The notes: generated from the letters alone by a model not told the origin. A stretch of DNA of 64,000 bases from Listeria goaensis (GCF_900186125.1 NZ_FYBQ01000001.1:310001-374000), one strand, 5' to 3'. Counted from the stretch's first letter, positions 7,397 through 16,757 are shown. Numbers and translations are program-made.

Positions 7397-9589
7397 ATGG
7401 GATGGTTAAAAGATTTTTTCTTTGGGGATTTTGAAGATTCAAAAGAAGAAGTGCCGAAACAGCAGACGGCAGTCGTAGAAACCAAAATAAAACGAGAACA
7501 ACCAAAAGTGAATATGAAAAGGACCGCAAAACGTCCAGTAAATATAGGGCAAAAAAAACGGACAGTCGCAACGAAAATGGTATATGAATACCCAAAAGGT
7601 AATTTTCGCTTTCCAGTTATACCTGACAAAGCGCAGGCAGAAAGGGTACCAGTTGTGCAAACGAGAAATAATACAATCGATAAAGTGGCACAAACGCACA
7701 CTACTGTAGAAACTAAAGTTGTAGCGAAAGAAAAATTCACGCCGACAGATGTTCCGTCGCCAGTTTTTGCTTTCCATAAACGGCCAAGCCATTTTGAATT
7801 TGATTTAGATGACCAAACATCTGAAAAGCCAACACAAGAACGCATTTCGTTAATTACTGAAGAAGTGGAGCAGTTTGTGGAGGAAAAACCGGAAGTTATT
7901 GAGGATTTAAATACAGCTGTAGTCACGGAAGAACCAGTTTTCCAAAAAAGCGAAGAAGTGAAAGAACCTCAAGTGAAAAAAACAGAAAAAACGTTTTCGC
8001 AGAAAAAAACAGCAACGAAATCGCATATTCCGTTTAATGTCATGATGGTAAATAACGATCAGAAAGACGAGTCAAAAGAGGAAGCGGATTCCTATTTGGC
8101 GCAAACGGAGCAAGTTGTGACCGTTCCTGAGAAAAAAGTGCGAGAAGAGGGGGAGCAACCGTCTTCTTACTATCTTCCTTCGCTGCGCCTATTAAGTCCT
8201 CCAGTTTCATCGAACAAGGATGAGGGCTGGCTTGATTATCAGGAAGAGCTTTTGAATGAAACGCTAAAAAACTTTAATGTGGAAGCGCATGTTGTGAACC
8301 GAACGCAAGGTCCATCAGTGACGCGTTTTGAAGTGCAACCTGAAAAAGGTGTTAAAGTAAGCAAAATTACGAATTTAACTGATGATATTAAATTGAGCTT
8401 GGCGGCAAAAGATATTCGAATTGAAGCACCGATTCCAGGGAAAAGCACAATCGGTATTGAAATTCCCAATCCTTCTAGCCGGCCAGTGATGATTTCTGAA
8501 ATTATGAATACATCGATTTTCCAAGAGAACCATTCTCCGCTAACCGCCGCGCTTGGGCTCGATATTTCAGGAGCGCCTATCGTGACGGATTTGCAAAAAA
8601 TGCCACACGGACTTATTGCAGGGGCAACGGGTTCAGGGAAAAGTGTGTGTATTAACTCGCTCTTAGTTAGCTTGCTTTATAAAGCGCGACCAGATCAACT
8701 AAAACTACTTTTAATTGATCCGAAAATGGTCGAGCTAGCACCGTATAATCGTATTCCACACCTCGTGAGTCCGGTTATTACTGATGCAAAAGCTGCCACA
8801 GCAGCGTTAAAATGGGCTGTTGAAGAGATGGAAAGACGCTACCAGCTATTCTCGCATACAGGGGTTCGCAATATGGAGCGTTATAATCAATTATCAGAAG
8901 CAGAAGGGCACTCTGGGGAAAAACTCCCGTATATTTTAATCGTAATTGACGAATTAGCCGACTTAATGATGGTCGCTCCAAATGATGTGGAAGAGTCAAT
9001 TAGCCGCATTGCTCAAAAAGCTAGAGCTTGTGGTATTCATATGATTGTGGCGACACAACGTCCGTCTGTTGATGTTATTACGGGACTTATTAAAGCAAAT
9101 ATTCCAACACGTGTTTCCTTTTCCGTATCGAGTTCGATTGATTCACGAACGATTCTTGACGCCACTGGTGCTGAGAAGTTGCTTGGAAAAGGGGATATGC
9201 TCTTTTTACCAAGTGGCGTAAGTAAACCAGTCAGACTGCAAGGAACGTTTGTAAGTGATGAAGAAATTGATGCAGTTGTTAGTCATGTACGTAACCAAGG
9301 AGAGCCAAGCTATTTATTTGTGGAAGAAGAGCTCCTTGCGAAAGAAACGCTACGTGAGGAGGAAGATGAACTTTTTGATGAAGCTTGCGATTTTGTGATG
9401 AATCAAAAAGCCGCTTCAACTTCGCTTCTACAACGTCATTTTAGAATTGGCTATAATCGCGCGGCGAGACTGATGGAAACATTAGAAAACTATAATATTG
9501 TTTCAGGTACGAATGGTTCTAAGCCACGAGATGTAATTATCACACATGAGCAGCTTGAAAAGTTGCGGAATAAAGATACGGCAAACTAG
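7397..9589 (+). CDS. sftA: DNA translocase SftA (FtsK/SpoIIIE family)
   Basis: A 730-residue soluble FtsK-family motor. Residues 1-265 are a low-complexity, charged linker without membrane helices, which separates SftA from SpoIIIE/FtsK. The alpha/beta motor follows, with Walker A AGATGSGKS at about 408-416 and Walker B ILIVIDELAD near 513-522. A C-terminal winged-helix gamma domain (about 660-725) probably reads DNA orientation sequences. SftA clears chromosome ends from the division septum. ATG 7397 (MGWLKDFFFG) fits the RBS AGGTGTG better than GTG 7388. It is shorter than the ~950-residue B. subtilis protein, the difference lying in the linker. Confidence 0.92.
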   Translation: MGWLKDFFFGDFEDSKEEVPKQQTAVVETKIKREQPKVNMKRTAKRPVNIGQKKRTVATKMVYEYPKGNFRFPVIPDKAQAERVPVVQTRNNTIDKVAQTHTTVETKVVAKEKFTPTDVPSPVFAFHKRPSHFEFDLDDQTSEKPTQERISLITEEVEQFVEEKPEVIEDLNTAVVTEEPVFQKSEEVKEPQVKKTEKTFSQKKTATKSHIPFNVMMVNNDQKDESKEEADSYLAQTEQVVTVPEKKVREEGEQPSSYYLPSLRLLSPPVSSNKDEGWLDYQEELLNETLKNFNVEAHVVNRTQGPSVTRFEVQPEKGVKVSKITNLTDDIKLSLAAKDIRIEAPIPGKSTIGIEIPNPSSRPVMISEIMNTSIFQENHSPLTAALGLDISGAPIVTDLQKMPHGLIAGATGSGKSVCINSLLVSLLYKARPDQLKLLLIDPKMVELAPYNRIPHLVSPVITDAKAATAALKWAVEEMERRYQLFSHTGVRNMERYNQLSEAEGHSGEKLPYILIVIDELADLMMVAPNDVEESISRIAQKARACGIHMIVATQRPSVDVITGLIKANIPTRVSFSVSSSIDSRTILDATGAEKLLGKGDMLFLPSGVSKPVRLQGTFVSDEEIDAVVSHVRNQGEPSYLFVEEELLAKETLREEEDELFDEACDFVMNQKAASTSLLQRHFRIGYNRAARLMETLENYNIVSGTNGSKPRDVIITHEQLEKLRNKDTAN

Positions 9590-9681
9590 GGCTAAATTCA
9601 TATGAAAGCGCAGATAATGAATAAATTAAAACGTTTTCTTACTTGATTATCTAAGCCTTTTTCCGTGATTTAGAAGAATCG

Positions 9682-9711
9682 TTGTTCTAAACAGGCGATA
9701 AATGCTATAAT
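9682..9711 (+). promoter_or_regulatory. Promoter for murC
   Basis: TTGTTC (9682-9687), 18 nt, TATAAT (9706-9711). This implies a leader of about 130 nt before the murC ATG, containing the hairpin at 9779-9811. Confidence 0.7.
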
Positions 9712-9778
9712 ATAACGAGTGAACGAGTGCATAAACTATTTTACATTAAACACTATTATGAACAGGAAATAAGATGAT

Positions 9779-9811
9779 GTCTAAAATTACAGGATATATA
9801 TCTTTTTAGAC
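9779..9811 (+). other. Hairpin in the murC 5' leader
   Basis: Arms 9779-9786 and 9804-9811 are perfect 8-bp complements. The loop contains the 10-bp palindrome GATATATATC. No T-tract follows, so it is not a simple terminator. Its role is unknown. Confidence 0.5.
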
Positions 9812-9847
9812 ACCCTCTTCAAGTTGAAAATACGGGGGTTCGAAACA

Positions 9848-11194
9848 ATGACAACTTATCATTTTGTTGGGATTAAAGGCGCGGGAATGAGTGCGTTAGC
9901 TCAAATTTTACATGATAAAGGATACAAAGTGCAGGGCAGCGATGTTGAGAAGTATTTCTTTACACAAAAAGTATTAGAAGATAAATCTATTCCAATTTTC
10001 CCATTTGGTGCAGAAAACATCAAAGAAGGTTTAACTATTGTGGCTGGTAATGCTTTTCCAGATACGCATGAGGAAATTTCAAAAGCATTAGAAATGGATT
10101 TGCCAGTTATTCGTTACCATAAGTTCTTAGGCCAATTGTTAGATGGTTATACTAGTGTGGCGGTGACAGGTTCTCATGGCAAAACATCAACAACGGGTTT
10201 ACTTTCGCATGTATTAGAAGCCATCAAACCAACGTCTTATTTAATTGGTGACGGTACTGGTAAAGGGGATAAAAACGCGGAATATTTTGCTATAGAAGCA
10301 TGTGAATATCAACGTCATTTCCTTGCATATAAGCCTACATATGCGATCATGACAAATATTGACTGGGATCATCCTGATTACTTTAAAAGTGTCGATGATG
10401 TTTTTAACGCGTTTGAATCTTTTGGCAAGCAGGTAAAAAAAGCTGTCTTTGCTTTAGGTGATGACGTTCAACTTCGTCGCTTAGAAGACGTGTTAACTAT
10501 TCCAGTTGTTTATTTTGGCTTTGGCAGTGAAAATGAATACATCGCAAAAAATGTTGTTAAAAAAACAACAGGCACTTTATTCGATGTTTACCATGAAGAC
10601 AAACTTTTAGGGAACTTCGAAATTCCAACTTACGGGGATCATAATGTTTTAAATGCTCTTAGCGTTATTTCGCTTGCTCATTATGACCAGTTAAGCATGG
10701 AAGAAGTGAAAAAAGAGTTACTTACATTCGAAGGTGTAAAAAGACGTTTTAGCATTACGGAAAAAGCGAATCAAATTTTAGTGGATGATTATGCACATCA
10801 CCCATCTGAAATTCGTGCAACAGTGAATGCGGCGCGACAAAAATACCCTGATAAACAAGTAGTTGCGGTTTTTCAACCACATACTTTTACACGCACAAAA
10901 GCATTTTTACAAGGTTTTGCTGATAGTTTGAATTTAGCAGATGAAGTTTATCTGTGCGATATTTTTGGTTCAGCCCGGGAAAAAACTGGGAATTTAACCA
11001 TCTATGATTTGGCCAAAAAAACAAAAGGAAATCATGTTATTAAAGAAGAGCATACTGATGCACTTCTTGCTTACGATAATGCTGTCATTTTATTTATGGG
11101 GGCTGGAGATGTTCAAAAATTCCAAGCCGCTTATGAAAAAGTACTAGATAACCAATCGAAAACACAAGCATTAGGAGAAAAAGCTGCATTTTAA
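9848..11194 (+). CDS. murC: UDP-N-acetylmuramate--L-alanine ligase MurC
   Basis: A 448-residue ATP-dependent ligase that adds L-alanine to UDP-MurNAc, the first step of stem-peptide synthesis in the cytosol. It has the N-terminal Rossmann loop [11 protein letters not shown] (residues 8-18), the ATP P-loop [10 protein letters not shown] (108-117), and [10 protein letters not shown] in the C-terminal domain. Start ATG 9848 ([11 protein letters not shown]) agrees with Bacillus MurC and has GGGGGTT upstream; an earlier in-frame start at 9824 lacks homology support. It follows sftA with its own promoter, as in B. subtilis (ytpS-murC). Confidence 0.96.
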   Translation: MTTYHFVGIKGAGMSALAQILHDKGYKVQGSDVEKYFFTQKVLEDKSIPIFPFGAENIKEGLTIVAGNAFPDTHEEISKALEMDLPVIRYHKFLGQLLDGYTSVAVTGSHGKTSTTGLLSHVLEAIKPTSYLIGDGTGKGDKNAEYFAIEACEYQRHFLAYKPTYAIMTNIDWDHPDYFKSVDDVFNAFESFGKQVKKAVFALGDDVQLRRLEDVLTIPVVYFGFGSENEYIAKNVVKKTTGTLFDVYHEDKLLGNFEIPTYGDHNVLNALSVISLAHYDQLSMEEVKKELLTFEGVKRRFSITEKANQILVDDYAHHPSEIRATVNAARQKYPDKQVVAVFQPHTFTRTKAFLQGFADSLNLADEVYLCDIFGSAREKTGNLTIYDLAKKTKGNHVIKEEHTDALLAYDNAVILFMGAGDVQKFQAAYEKVLDNQSKTQALGEKAAF

Positions 11195-11206
11195 TTTGAA
11201 CGATTA

Positions 11207-11233
11207 AGCTGGTACTTTTGTATCAGCTCTTTT
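11207..11233 (+). terminator. Hairpin terminator or attenuator after murC
   Basis: An 8-bp stem (11207-11214 with 11221-11228, one G-U) and CTTTTCT after it. The next gene's RBS starts only ~25 nt later, so it may allow read-through. Confidence 0.6.
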
Positions 11234-11274
11234 CTAAATATGACACTAAAAAGCAACTAGGAGGGAATTTTGAC

Positions 11275-11796
11275 GTGGCTATTCGTTTAGTAGGCAATAA
11301 GGCGCCAGATTTCTGTGAACTGGCAGTAATGCCGGATTCGACCATCAAAAAGCGAAGTCTAGCAGATTTTTTAACATCTGATAAATGGCTCGTGCTGTTT
11401 TTTTATCCGAAAGATTTTACGTTCATTTGTCCGGCAGAAATCAACGCGATTTCGGCTAGAGTAAAGGAATTCCAAAAACTGAACACGGAAATTGTCGGCA
11501 TCTCAACAGATAGTGTTCAAACGCACTTAGAGTGGATACAAACGCCCATTTCAAAAGGCGGAATTGGTCAACTCACCTATCCTTTACTTGAAGATGTATC
11601 GCGCACTGTAGCGCTGAATTATGGTGTTTTTGACGAAGAAAATGAAGAAGCCTTGCGCGGACTTTTTATTATCGACCCAACTGGAAAAATTCAATACGAA
11701 ACGATTCATGTGAACACCGTATCACGCGAAGTCGATGAAATTTTACGAGTACTTACAACTTTGCAAACCGGTGGACTGTGCGAAATAGAGTGGTAA
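11275..11796 (+). CDS. Two-cysteine peroxiredoxin (AhpC/TSA family)
   Basis: A 173-residue thiol peroxidase that reduces hydrogen peroxide and organic hydroperoxides in the cytosol. The peroxidatic C52 lies in FTFICPAEI, and the C-terminal resolving cysteine is C169 in LCEIEW, the typical 2-Cys arrangement. Another cysteine (C14) is present near the N-terminus. GTG 11275 is the start because AGGAGGGA lies nine bases before it; the frame is open further upstream from 11218 but without an RBS. It lies between murC and a convergent aminopeptidase gene. It resembles B. subtilis YkuU more than AhpC. The electron donor is not evident. Confidence 0.92.
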   Translation: MAIRLVGNKAPDFCELAVMPDSTIKKRSLADFLTSDKWLVLFFYPKDFTFICPAEINAISARVKEFQKLNTEIVGISTDSVQTHLEWIQTPISKGGIGQLTYPLLEDVSRTVALNYGVFDEENEEALRGLFIIDPTGKIQYETIHVNTVSREVDEILRVLTTLQTGGLCEIEW

Positions 11797-11820
11797 AAAG
11801 AGTCCGTGACATAAATGAAA

Positions 11821-11880
11821 AGAAGCATAAACTCAGTAAAGCCCGATGGCATTATTACTGGATTTATGCTTCTTTGTTTT
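11821..11880. terminator. Long bidirectional terminator between prx and ampS
   Basis: Nineteen-base arms (11821-11839 and 11855-11873) pair with two mismatches. The inner part forms a second GCC-CGAT-GGC hairpin. T-rich tracts occur on both strands, and both flanking genes converge here. Confidence 0.85.
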
Positions 11881-11905
11881 TCCGCTATCTAATTATCTGT
11901 ATCTT

Positions 11906-13018
11906 TTAAACTAAATTTGCGGGATTTAAAATTTCTAATTCAGGTAACACGAACAAACCATCTTTACGAATTAAAACATCGTCAAAATAAATTTCCCCGC
12001 CGCCGTATTCCTTGCGCTGAATGTTAACTAAATCCCAGTGAATTGCAGAAGTGTTGCCGTTATACGCCTCGTCATAGCATTGTCCCGGCGTGAAATGGAA
12101 ACTACCTTCGATTTTTTCATCAAATAAAATGTCGCCCATCGGTTCATGAATGAATGGATTCACACCAATTGCGAATTCGCCGATGAAACGGGCTCCGTCA
12201 TCTGTGTTTAAAATTTCATTGATGCGTTCGGTATCATTAGCTGTAGCTTCAATAATTTGACCGTTTTCAAATGTAAACGACACATTTTCAAAAACAAAGC
12301 CTTGGTAGGGACTTGGCGCGTTGTAGCTTAATGTTCCTTGTACAGAGTCACGCACCGGTGCCGTATAGACTTCGCCATCAGGAATATTTAGTTCGCCTGC
12401 ACATTTAACAGCAGGAATATGCTTAATCGAAAAACGCAAATCAGTCCCAGGGCCCACGAGATGCACCTTATCAGTTTTATTCATTAAAGCAACTAAACTA
12501 TCCATGGCAGCACTCATTTTCGCGTAGTCGAGTGTACAGACATCAAAATAGAAGTCCTCAAAACCTTCCGTACTCATACCGGACAGTTGCGCCATTGAAG
12601 AAGTTGGATAACGTAAAACAACCCACCTCGTTTGTTTTACACGAATATCCGTGTGCATTTTTCCAAGCGTACCACCAGAAATTTTCATTTTTTCAGCAGG
12701 AACGTCAGATAATTCGTTAATGTTGTCGCCGGAACGAAGACCGATGTAAGCGTCCATTTCTTTCATCACAGCCCCTTCAAAAGAAGCCATAAGTTCGTAC
12801 TGCTCTTTATTTGCTCCGAGTAAAAGGGCGCGGTCGATTTTAGGTTCTTTGATAGAAACAAATGGGCAACCGCCAGCGTCATAGGCTTCCTTCACCAAAG
12901 CTTGAACAAGTTCTGTTTGCAAACCAAAGTTTTCAATTAATACTTTTTCGCCTTTTTGAAGTTTGATGGAATAGTTGATGAGATTATAGGCTAATTTTTG
13001 GATACGTGGATCTTTCAT
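11906..13018 (-). CDS. ampS: M29 family aminopeptidase (AmpS-like)
   Basis: A 370-residue cytosolic metallo-aminopeptidase of family M29 (thermophilic aminopeptidases). The conserved glutamate in NIPDGEVYTAP, the GEFAIG segment, and the metal-binding cluster around EGSFHFTPG, DEAYNGN and SAIHWD are all visible. It is about 40 residues shorter than typical M29 enzymes (~410), yet both ends look natural. AGGGAGGC precedes the ATG on the minus strand. The family releases N-terminal residues from peptides with broad specificity. It stands alone and converges on the peroxiredoxin gene. Confidence 0.9.
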   Translation of the reverse strand: MKDPRIQKLAYNLINYSIKLQKGEKVLIENFGLQTELVQALVKEAYDAGGCPFVSIKEPKIDRALLLGANKEQYELMASFEGAVMKEMDAYIGLRSGDNINELSDVPAEKMKISGGTLGKMHTDIRVKQTRWVVLRYPTSSMAQLSGMSTEGFEDFYFDVCTLDYAKMSAAMDSLVALMNKTDKVHLVGPGTDLRFSIKHIPAVKCAGELNIPDGEVYTAPVRDSVQGTLSYNAPSPYQGFVFENVSFTFENGQIIEATANDTERINEILNTDDGARFIGEFAIGVNPFIHEPMGDILFDEKIEGSFHFTPGQCYDEAYNGNTSAIHWDLVNIQRKEYGGGEIYFDDVLIRKDGLFVLPELEILNPANLV

Positions 13019-13153
13019 TTAAATGCCTCCCTAAAAGTTTTCTCTCTTATTTTACATGAAAAAAGAAGGAATGGGAACGCATAAAAATTCATTTTATTTT
13101 ATTTTTTCGTTTGAAATTGCTAAAATAGATATGTAACACGTGAAATCGTTTTA

Positions 13154-13179
13154 GTTTTACATAATTAACGATAGGGTAA
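13154..13179 (+). promoter_or_regulatory. Sigma-B promoter for ytxGH
   Basis: GTTTTA (13154-13159), 14 nt, GGGTAA (13174-13179) fits the Firmicute sigma-B consensus (GTTTAA-N12-15-GGGTAT). The ytxGH-type genes are general-stress genes in Bacillus and Listeria, which agrees. Confidence 0.75.
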
Positions 13180-13206
13180 AGAAGTAGAATATGGAGGTGT
13201 GAGTAC

Positions 13207-13662
13207 ATGATTGTCATTCTATATATTGCAGCACTCATCGCGGCAATTGGCTTATTTGTTATTGCAATTTACTTAAGCAAGACGTTGAAATCAACATCAC
13301 AAACACTTGATGAAGTAGCAAAAACAGTAGACAAGATGGCGACAGAGCTACAAGGAATTTCGGGGGAAACGCAAAAAATACTCGACAAAACAAATGATTT
13401 ACTTGAAGATGTGAACGGAAAAGTTGCGAAAGTCGACCCAGTTTTTGATGCTATTGGTGATGTTGGAACTTCTCTACTTGGCTTAAGTCAATCTGTTCGT
13501 GAACTTGCAACATTAGCGACGAACAAAGTTTCTGCAAACGATAAAAAAATTGCTCAAGCAGTTTCGATCAGCAACTCAATCCTTGCTTTTAAAGACAAAA
13601 TGAAAGCAAGCAAAAGAGCTAAGGAAGCCGCAAAAGAAGCTACGAACGAAACAATATCTTGA
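13207..13662 (+). CDS. ytxG: DUF948 membrane-anchored stress protein (YtxG)
   Basis: A 151-residue protein with one N-terminal membrane helix (about residues 3-24). An amphipathic, probably coiled-coil region rich in K, T, D and E follows, matching DUF948/YtxG. A long helical middle (about 30-85) and an AKEAAKEAT tail are visible. GGAGGTG precedes the ATG. A good sigma-B promoter lies 28 nt upstream, and the stop overlaps the leader of the ytxH gene. The family is part of the general stress response; its molecular role is unknown. Confidence 0.88.
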   Translation: MIVILYIAALIAAIGLFVIAIYLSKTLKSTSQTLDEVAKTVDKMATELQGISGETQKILDKTNDLLEDVNGKVAKVDPVFDAIGDVGTSLLGLSQSVRELATLATNKVSANDKKIAQAVSISNSILAFKDKMKASKRAKEAAKEATNETIS

Positions 13663-13676
13663 TGGAGGGGAAAAAA

Positions 13677-14183
13677 ATGGCAGATAAAGATGGTTTAAAT
13701 GTAAAAGATTTTCTAATTGGTGGTTTAATCGGCGGGATTGTCGGTTCAGTAACGGCTTTGCTTTTAGCGCCTAAGTCAGGAAAAGAATTGCGTAGTGATT
13801 TAAATGAACATGTGGATGTACTTAAAGAAAAAGGTAACGAATGGAAAGATGTTGCCTACGAAAAAGGTATTGAAATTGGCGGTGTTGCTAAAGACAAAAC
13901 AAGCCAATTAAAAGATTCCGCAGGTGGTTTTGTAGAAGTGGTAAGAGACAAGTCACAGCAATTAGCAGATACAGTTGCTAAACAAGGTAAATCAGTAAAA
14001 GATGTCGTTTTAAAAAATAAAGAAGAAGATATTGAGGCTGCGTCTGAAGCTGCTGAAAACGTGAAAGAAGAAGTGGAAAGCGCTTCTAAAGGCGTACAAA
14101 AAGCTGCTGATAAAGCTAAATCCGATGCTAAAAAAACAATCGAGTCAGGCAAAGAGGAAGCTGAAAAAATAATTAAAAAATAA
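13677..14183 (+). CDS. ytxH: YtxH family general stress protein
   Basis: A 168-residue protein with the YtxH signature: a glycine-rich hydrophobic helix (residues 12-31, FLIGGLIGGIVGSVTALLLA) immediately followed by PKSGKELR. A long lysine/glutamate-rich helical tail with repeated KDK, AEK and AADKAKSDAKK elements resembles LEA-like sequences. ATG 13677 has GGAGGGG seven bases upstream. It is the second gene of the sigma-B operon with ytxG. It is probably membrane-associated and induced by stress; the mechanism is not known. Confidence 0.88.
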   Translation: MADKDGLNVKDFLIGGLIGGIVGSVTALLLAPKSGKELRSDLNEHVDVLKEKGNEWKDVAYEKGIEIGGVAKDKTSQLKDSAGGFVEVVRDKSQQLADTVAKQGKSVKDVVLKNKEEDIEAASEAAENVKEEVESASKGVQKAADKAKSDAKKTIESGKEEAEKIIKK

Positions 14184-14189
14184 AGCTTA

Positions 14190-14223
14190 AAAACATTGCA
14201 CTAATTTGGTGCAATGTTTTTTT
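14190..14223 (+). terminator. Terminator after ytxH
   Basis: A 12-bp perfect stem (14190-14201 with 14209-14220) followed by a T-run. Confidence 0.95.
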
Positions 14224-14311
14224 GTCGAAAAGGTTGCCAAATCATGTGAGGAATGATAATATAACTGGTATAACTCTTTATCACTTAAAAGCGATTAAGC
14301 GTAAAAGAATG

Positions 14312-14340
14312 ATGACAAAGAACGAGTTATCCTCTATAAT
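14312..14340 (+). promoter_or_regulatory. Promoter for aroA
   Basis: ATGACA (14312-14317), 17 nt, TATAAT (14335-14340). One mismatch from the consensus -35. Confidence 0.75.
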
Positions 14341-14383
14341 GAATGGTAATCTTTATATAAGGTAACAGAAGGGTGGAATACTG

Positions 14384-15469
14384 ATGGTGAACAAAGACTT
14401 AGATGCGCTTCGCAATCAAGTGGACGAGCTCAACCTTGAATTGCTAAATGTGATTAACAAGCGCGCAAATTTAGTGCAAGAAATTGGTAAAATTAAAGGA
14501 GTGCAAGGTTCGCTACGATTTGATCCACTCCGCGAAAGAGAAATGTTAAATCAAATTGTTGAAAGCAATAATGGACCATTTGAGGATTCAACAATTGAAC
14601 ATTTGTTTAAAGAAATCTTTAAAGCTGGACTCGAATTACAAGAAGAGGACCATTCCAAAGCGCTTCTTGTTTCTCGTAAAAATAAAAAAGAAGATACCAT
14701 TGTCAATGTCAATGGCCTTCCAATTGGAAACGGGGAACCGGTTTTTGTTTTTGGACCATGTTCGGTTGAATCCTACGACCAAGTGGCAGCAGTGGCAGCT
14801 TCTATTCGCGATAAAGGCCTCAAATTAATTCGTGGCGGAGCGTTTAAACCGCGCACAAGTCCGTATGACTTCCAAGGTCTTGGTCTTGAAGGCTTGCAAA
14901 TTTTAAAGCGCATTTCAGATGAGTATGGTTTAGGCGTGATTAGCGAAATTGTGACGCCTGCTGATATTGAAACGGCACTTGATTATGTGGATGTTATTCA
15001 AATTGGCGCACGCAACATGCAAAACTTCGAACTATTAAAAGAAGCTGGTCGTGTGAATAAACCTATTCTTTTAAAACGTGGTTTGTCGGCTACAATTGAG
15101 GAATTCATTGGGGCGGCAGAATATATTATGTCCCAAGGAAATGGTCAAATTATTTTATGCGAGCGCGGAATTAGAACGTATGAGAAGGCAACTCGGAATA
15201 CGTTAGACATTTCTGCTGTTCCGATTTTAAAGAAAGAAACGCATTTGCCTGTTATGGTTGATGTGACGCATTCCACTGGCCGTAAAGATTTACTCTTGCC
15301 ATGTGCGAAGGCGGCGCTTGCGATTGAAGCGGATGGTGTGATGGCGGAAGTTCATCCAGATCCTGCTGTTGCGCTTTCTGATTCTGCACAGCAAATGAAC
15401 ATTCCAGAGTTTGATGCTTTCTGGGAAGAAATTTTAGCATCAAAATTAATGGCTCATCGAGTAAAATAA
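14384..15469 (+). CDS. aroA: Bifunctional chorismate mutase / DAHP synthase
   Basis: A 361-residue fusion enzyme at the head of the shikimate pathway. Residues 1-90 are an AroQ-type chorismate mutase ([20 protein letters not shown]). Residues 110-355 are a KDPG/KDO8PS-type DAHP synthase with [20 protein letters not shown] and the metal-binding histidines in [10 protein letters not shown] and AEVHPDP. In Bacillus the mutase domain confers feedback inhibition by chorismate or prephenate, and the same is expected here. AGGGTGG lies before ATG 14384; the GTG at 14387 is a less likely start. The Bacillus symbol is aroA (aroG in some annotations). It lies upstream of ccpA, as in Bacillus. Confidence 0.95.
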   Translation: MVNKDLDALRNQVDELNLELLNVINKRANLVQEIGKIKGVQGSLRFDPLREREMLNQIVESNNGPFEDSTIEHLFKEIFKAGLELQEEDHSKALLVSRKNKKEDTIVNVNGLPIGNGEPVFVFGPCSVESYDQVAAVAASIRDKGLKLIRGGAFKPRTSPYDFQGLGLEGLQILKRISDEYGLGVISEIVTPADIETALDYVDVIQIGARNMQNFELLKEAGRVNKPILLKRGLSATIEEFIGAAEYIMSQGNGQIILCERGIRTYEKATRNTLDISAVPILKKETHLPVMVDVTHSTGRKDLLLPCAKAALAIEADGVMAEVHPDPAVALSDSAQQMNIPEFDAFWEEILASKLMAHRVK

Positions 15470-15475
15470 AAAAGG

Positions 15476-15508
15476 AGTAGCTTTCTGCATGCGGAGAGCT
15501 ACTATTTT
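15476..15508 (+). terminator. Terminator after aroA
   Basis: A stem of about 11 bp with wobbles, outer arms 15476-15482 and 15497-15503, is followed by ATTTTCC. The T-tract is moderate, so some read-through into ccpA is possible. Confidence 0.65.
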
Positions 15509-15608
15509 CCATTCAAAAAGTAAGCCTTTTCATATCGGAAAATGTATATTCATGGTGTATCCATGCTATTTTAATATGAAAATAAATGAAAAACAGAGAT
15601 GAAAACAA

Positions 15609-15637
15609 TTGCATAACACAAATGTTTGCTGTATGAT
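15609..15637 (+). promoter_or_regulatory. Promoter for ccpA
   Basis: TTGCAT (15609-15614), 17 nt, TATGAT (15632-15637). Confidence 0.75.
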
Positions 15638-15653
15638 AAAGTGAAGGTAAGCA

Positions 15654-15667
15654 TGTTTACGTTTACA
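15654..15667. promoter_or_regulatory. cre-like element in the ccpA leader
   Basis: TGTTTACGTTTACA differs from the catabolite-responsive element consensus TGWNANCGNTNWCA at one position. It starts about 10 nt after the predicted transcript start of ccpA, where a bound CcpA would act as a roadblock. Confidence 0.45.
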
Positions 15668-15715
15668 TTGGAAGCAACTTGCTTCTTTAAATATTTTTTT
15701 GGAGTGTGAATTGAG

Positions 15716-16714
15716 ATGAATGTGACCATTTATGATGTTGCACGTGAAGCGAATGTGTCAATGGCAACGGTATCACGTGTCGTGAACGGAAATCCAAATG
15801 TTAAACCCGTAACAAGAAAAAAAGTTTTAGATGTCATTAATCAGTTAGGCTATCGTCCAAATGCTGTCGCACGAGGGCTTGCTAGCAAACGAACAACAAC
15901 AGTTGGCGTTATTATTCCTGATATTTCCAACGTTTTTTATGCGGAGCTTGCACGAGGGATTGAAGATATTGCGACGATGTATAAATACAATATTATTCTA
16001 AGTAGCTCGGACGAAAACGAAGATAAAGAACTGCAAGTTTTGAATACTTTATTAGGAAAGCAAGTGGATGGCATCATCTATATGGGTGAAAAAATCACGG
16101 CGCAATTGCAAGAGGAGTTTGATCGCTCGCCAGCACCTGTAGTACTCGCTGGAGCTGTCGATATGGAACAGAAACTTGCTTCTGTCAATATTGATTACCG
16201 GGAAGCTACAAAATCGGCTGTCGCGCGCTTTATAGCAAACGGGCACAAACAAATCGCGTTTATCACGGGTTCTTTAGATGAGCCAGTTAACCGCGAGTTT
16301 AAGCTAGAAGGGTATAAAGATGCGCTTAAAGAAGCTAAAATTAAGTACGACGAAACCTATGTTATCGAAGCGGATTATAACTACGATGCTGGGGTAAAAG
16401 CTTGGGAAAAACTTTCTGGATTAAAATCGAGACCAAATGCGGCTATCGTGACCGATGATGAACTGGCTATCGGCGTCTTAAATGCCGCACTAGATGCTGG
16501 TGTCAGCGTTCCTGATGAGCTAGAAGTGATGACAAGCAATAATACGAAACTAACACTTATGGCGCGCCCACAATTATCGACAATTGTTCAACCGCTTTAT
16601 GATATTGGTGCCGTAGCCATGCGTCTTTTAACGAAGCTCATGACAAATGAAGATGTCGAAGAAAAAACAGTTGTTTTACCGCATAGCGAAAAACTTCGCG
16701 GTACGACAAAGTAA
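15716..16714 (+). CDS. ccpA: Catabolite control protein A
   Basis: A 332-residue LacI-family regulator. The N-terminal helix-turn-helix with hinge (residues 3-60; [20 protein letters not shown], then [15 protein letters not shown]) binds cre sites. The periplasmic-binding-like core (about 61-332) binds the HPr-Ser46-P or Crh-P corepressor. The length and start [12 protein letters not shown] match Bacillus CcpA. A GGAGTG-type RBS precedes the ATG. It controls global carbon catabolite repression and activation (in Bacillus, for example, activation of ackA). A cre-like sequence in its own leader suggests autoregulation. Confidence 0.96.
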   Translation: MNVTIYDVAREANVSMATVSRVVNGNPNVKPVTRKKVLDVINQLGYRPNAVARGLASKRTTTVGVIIPDISNVFYAELARGIEDIATMYKYNIILSSSDENEDKELQVLNTLLGKQVDGIIYMGEKITAQLQEEFDRSPAPVVLAGAVDMEQKLASVNIDYREATKSAVARFIANGHKQIAFITGSLDEPVNREFKLEGYKDALKEAKIKYDETYVIEADYNYDAGVKAWEKLSGLKSRPNAAIVTDDELAIGVLNAALDAGVSVPDELEVMTSNNTKLTLMARPQLSTIVQPLYDIGAVAMRLLTKLMTNEDVEEKTVVLPHSEKLRGTTK

Positions 16715-16722
16715 AACAAATC

Positions 16723-16751
16723 TTGACGAACGATTTTAATAATGGTATAAC
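16723..16751 (+). promoter_or_regulatory. Promoter for the tyrS T-box leader
   Basis: TTGACG (16723-16728), 17 nt, TATAAC (16746-16751). It lies right after the ccpA stop codon. Confidence 0.8.
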
Positions 16752-16757
16752 TAAAAC

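Noticed and set aside
7363-7926. A 187-codon minus-strand ORF rich in F, S and T inside sftA
   Set aside because: Antisense shadow of the low-complexity linker of sftA; no RBS and no sensible domain.
13111-13139. TTGAAA as a sigma-A -35 before ytxG
   Set aside because: No acceptable -10 at 16-18 nt; the sigma-B promoter downstream is much better.
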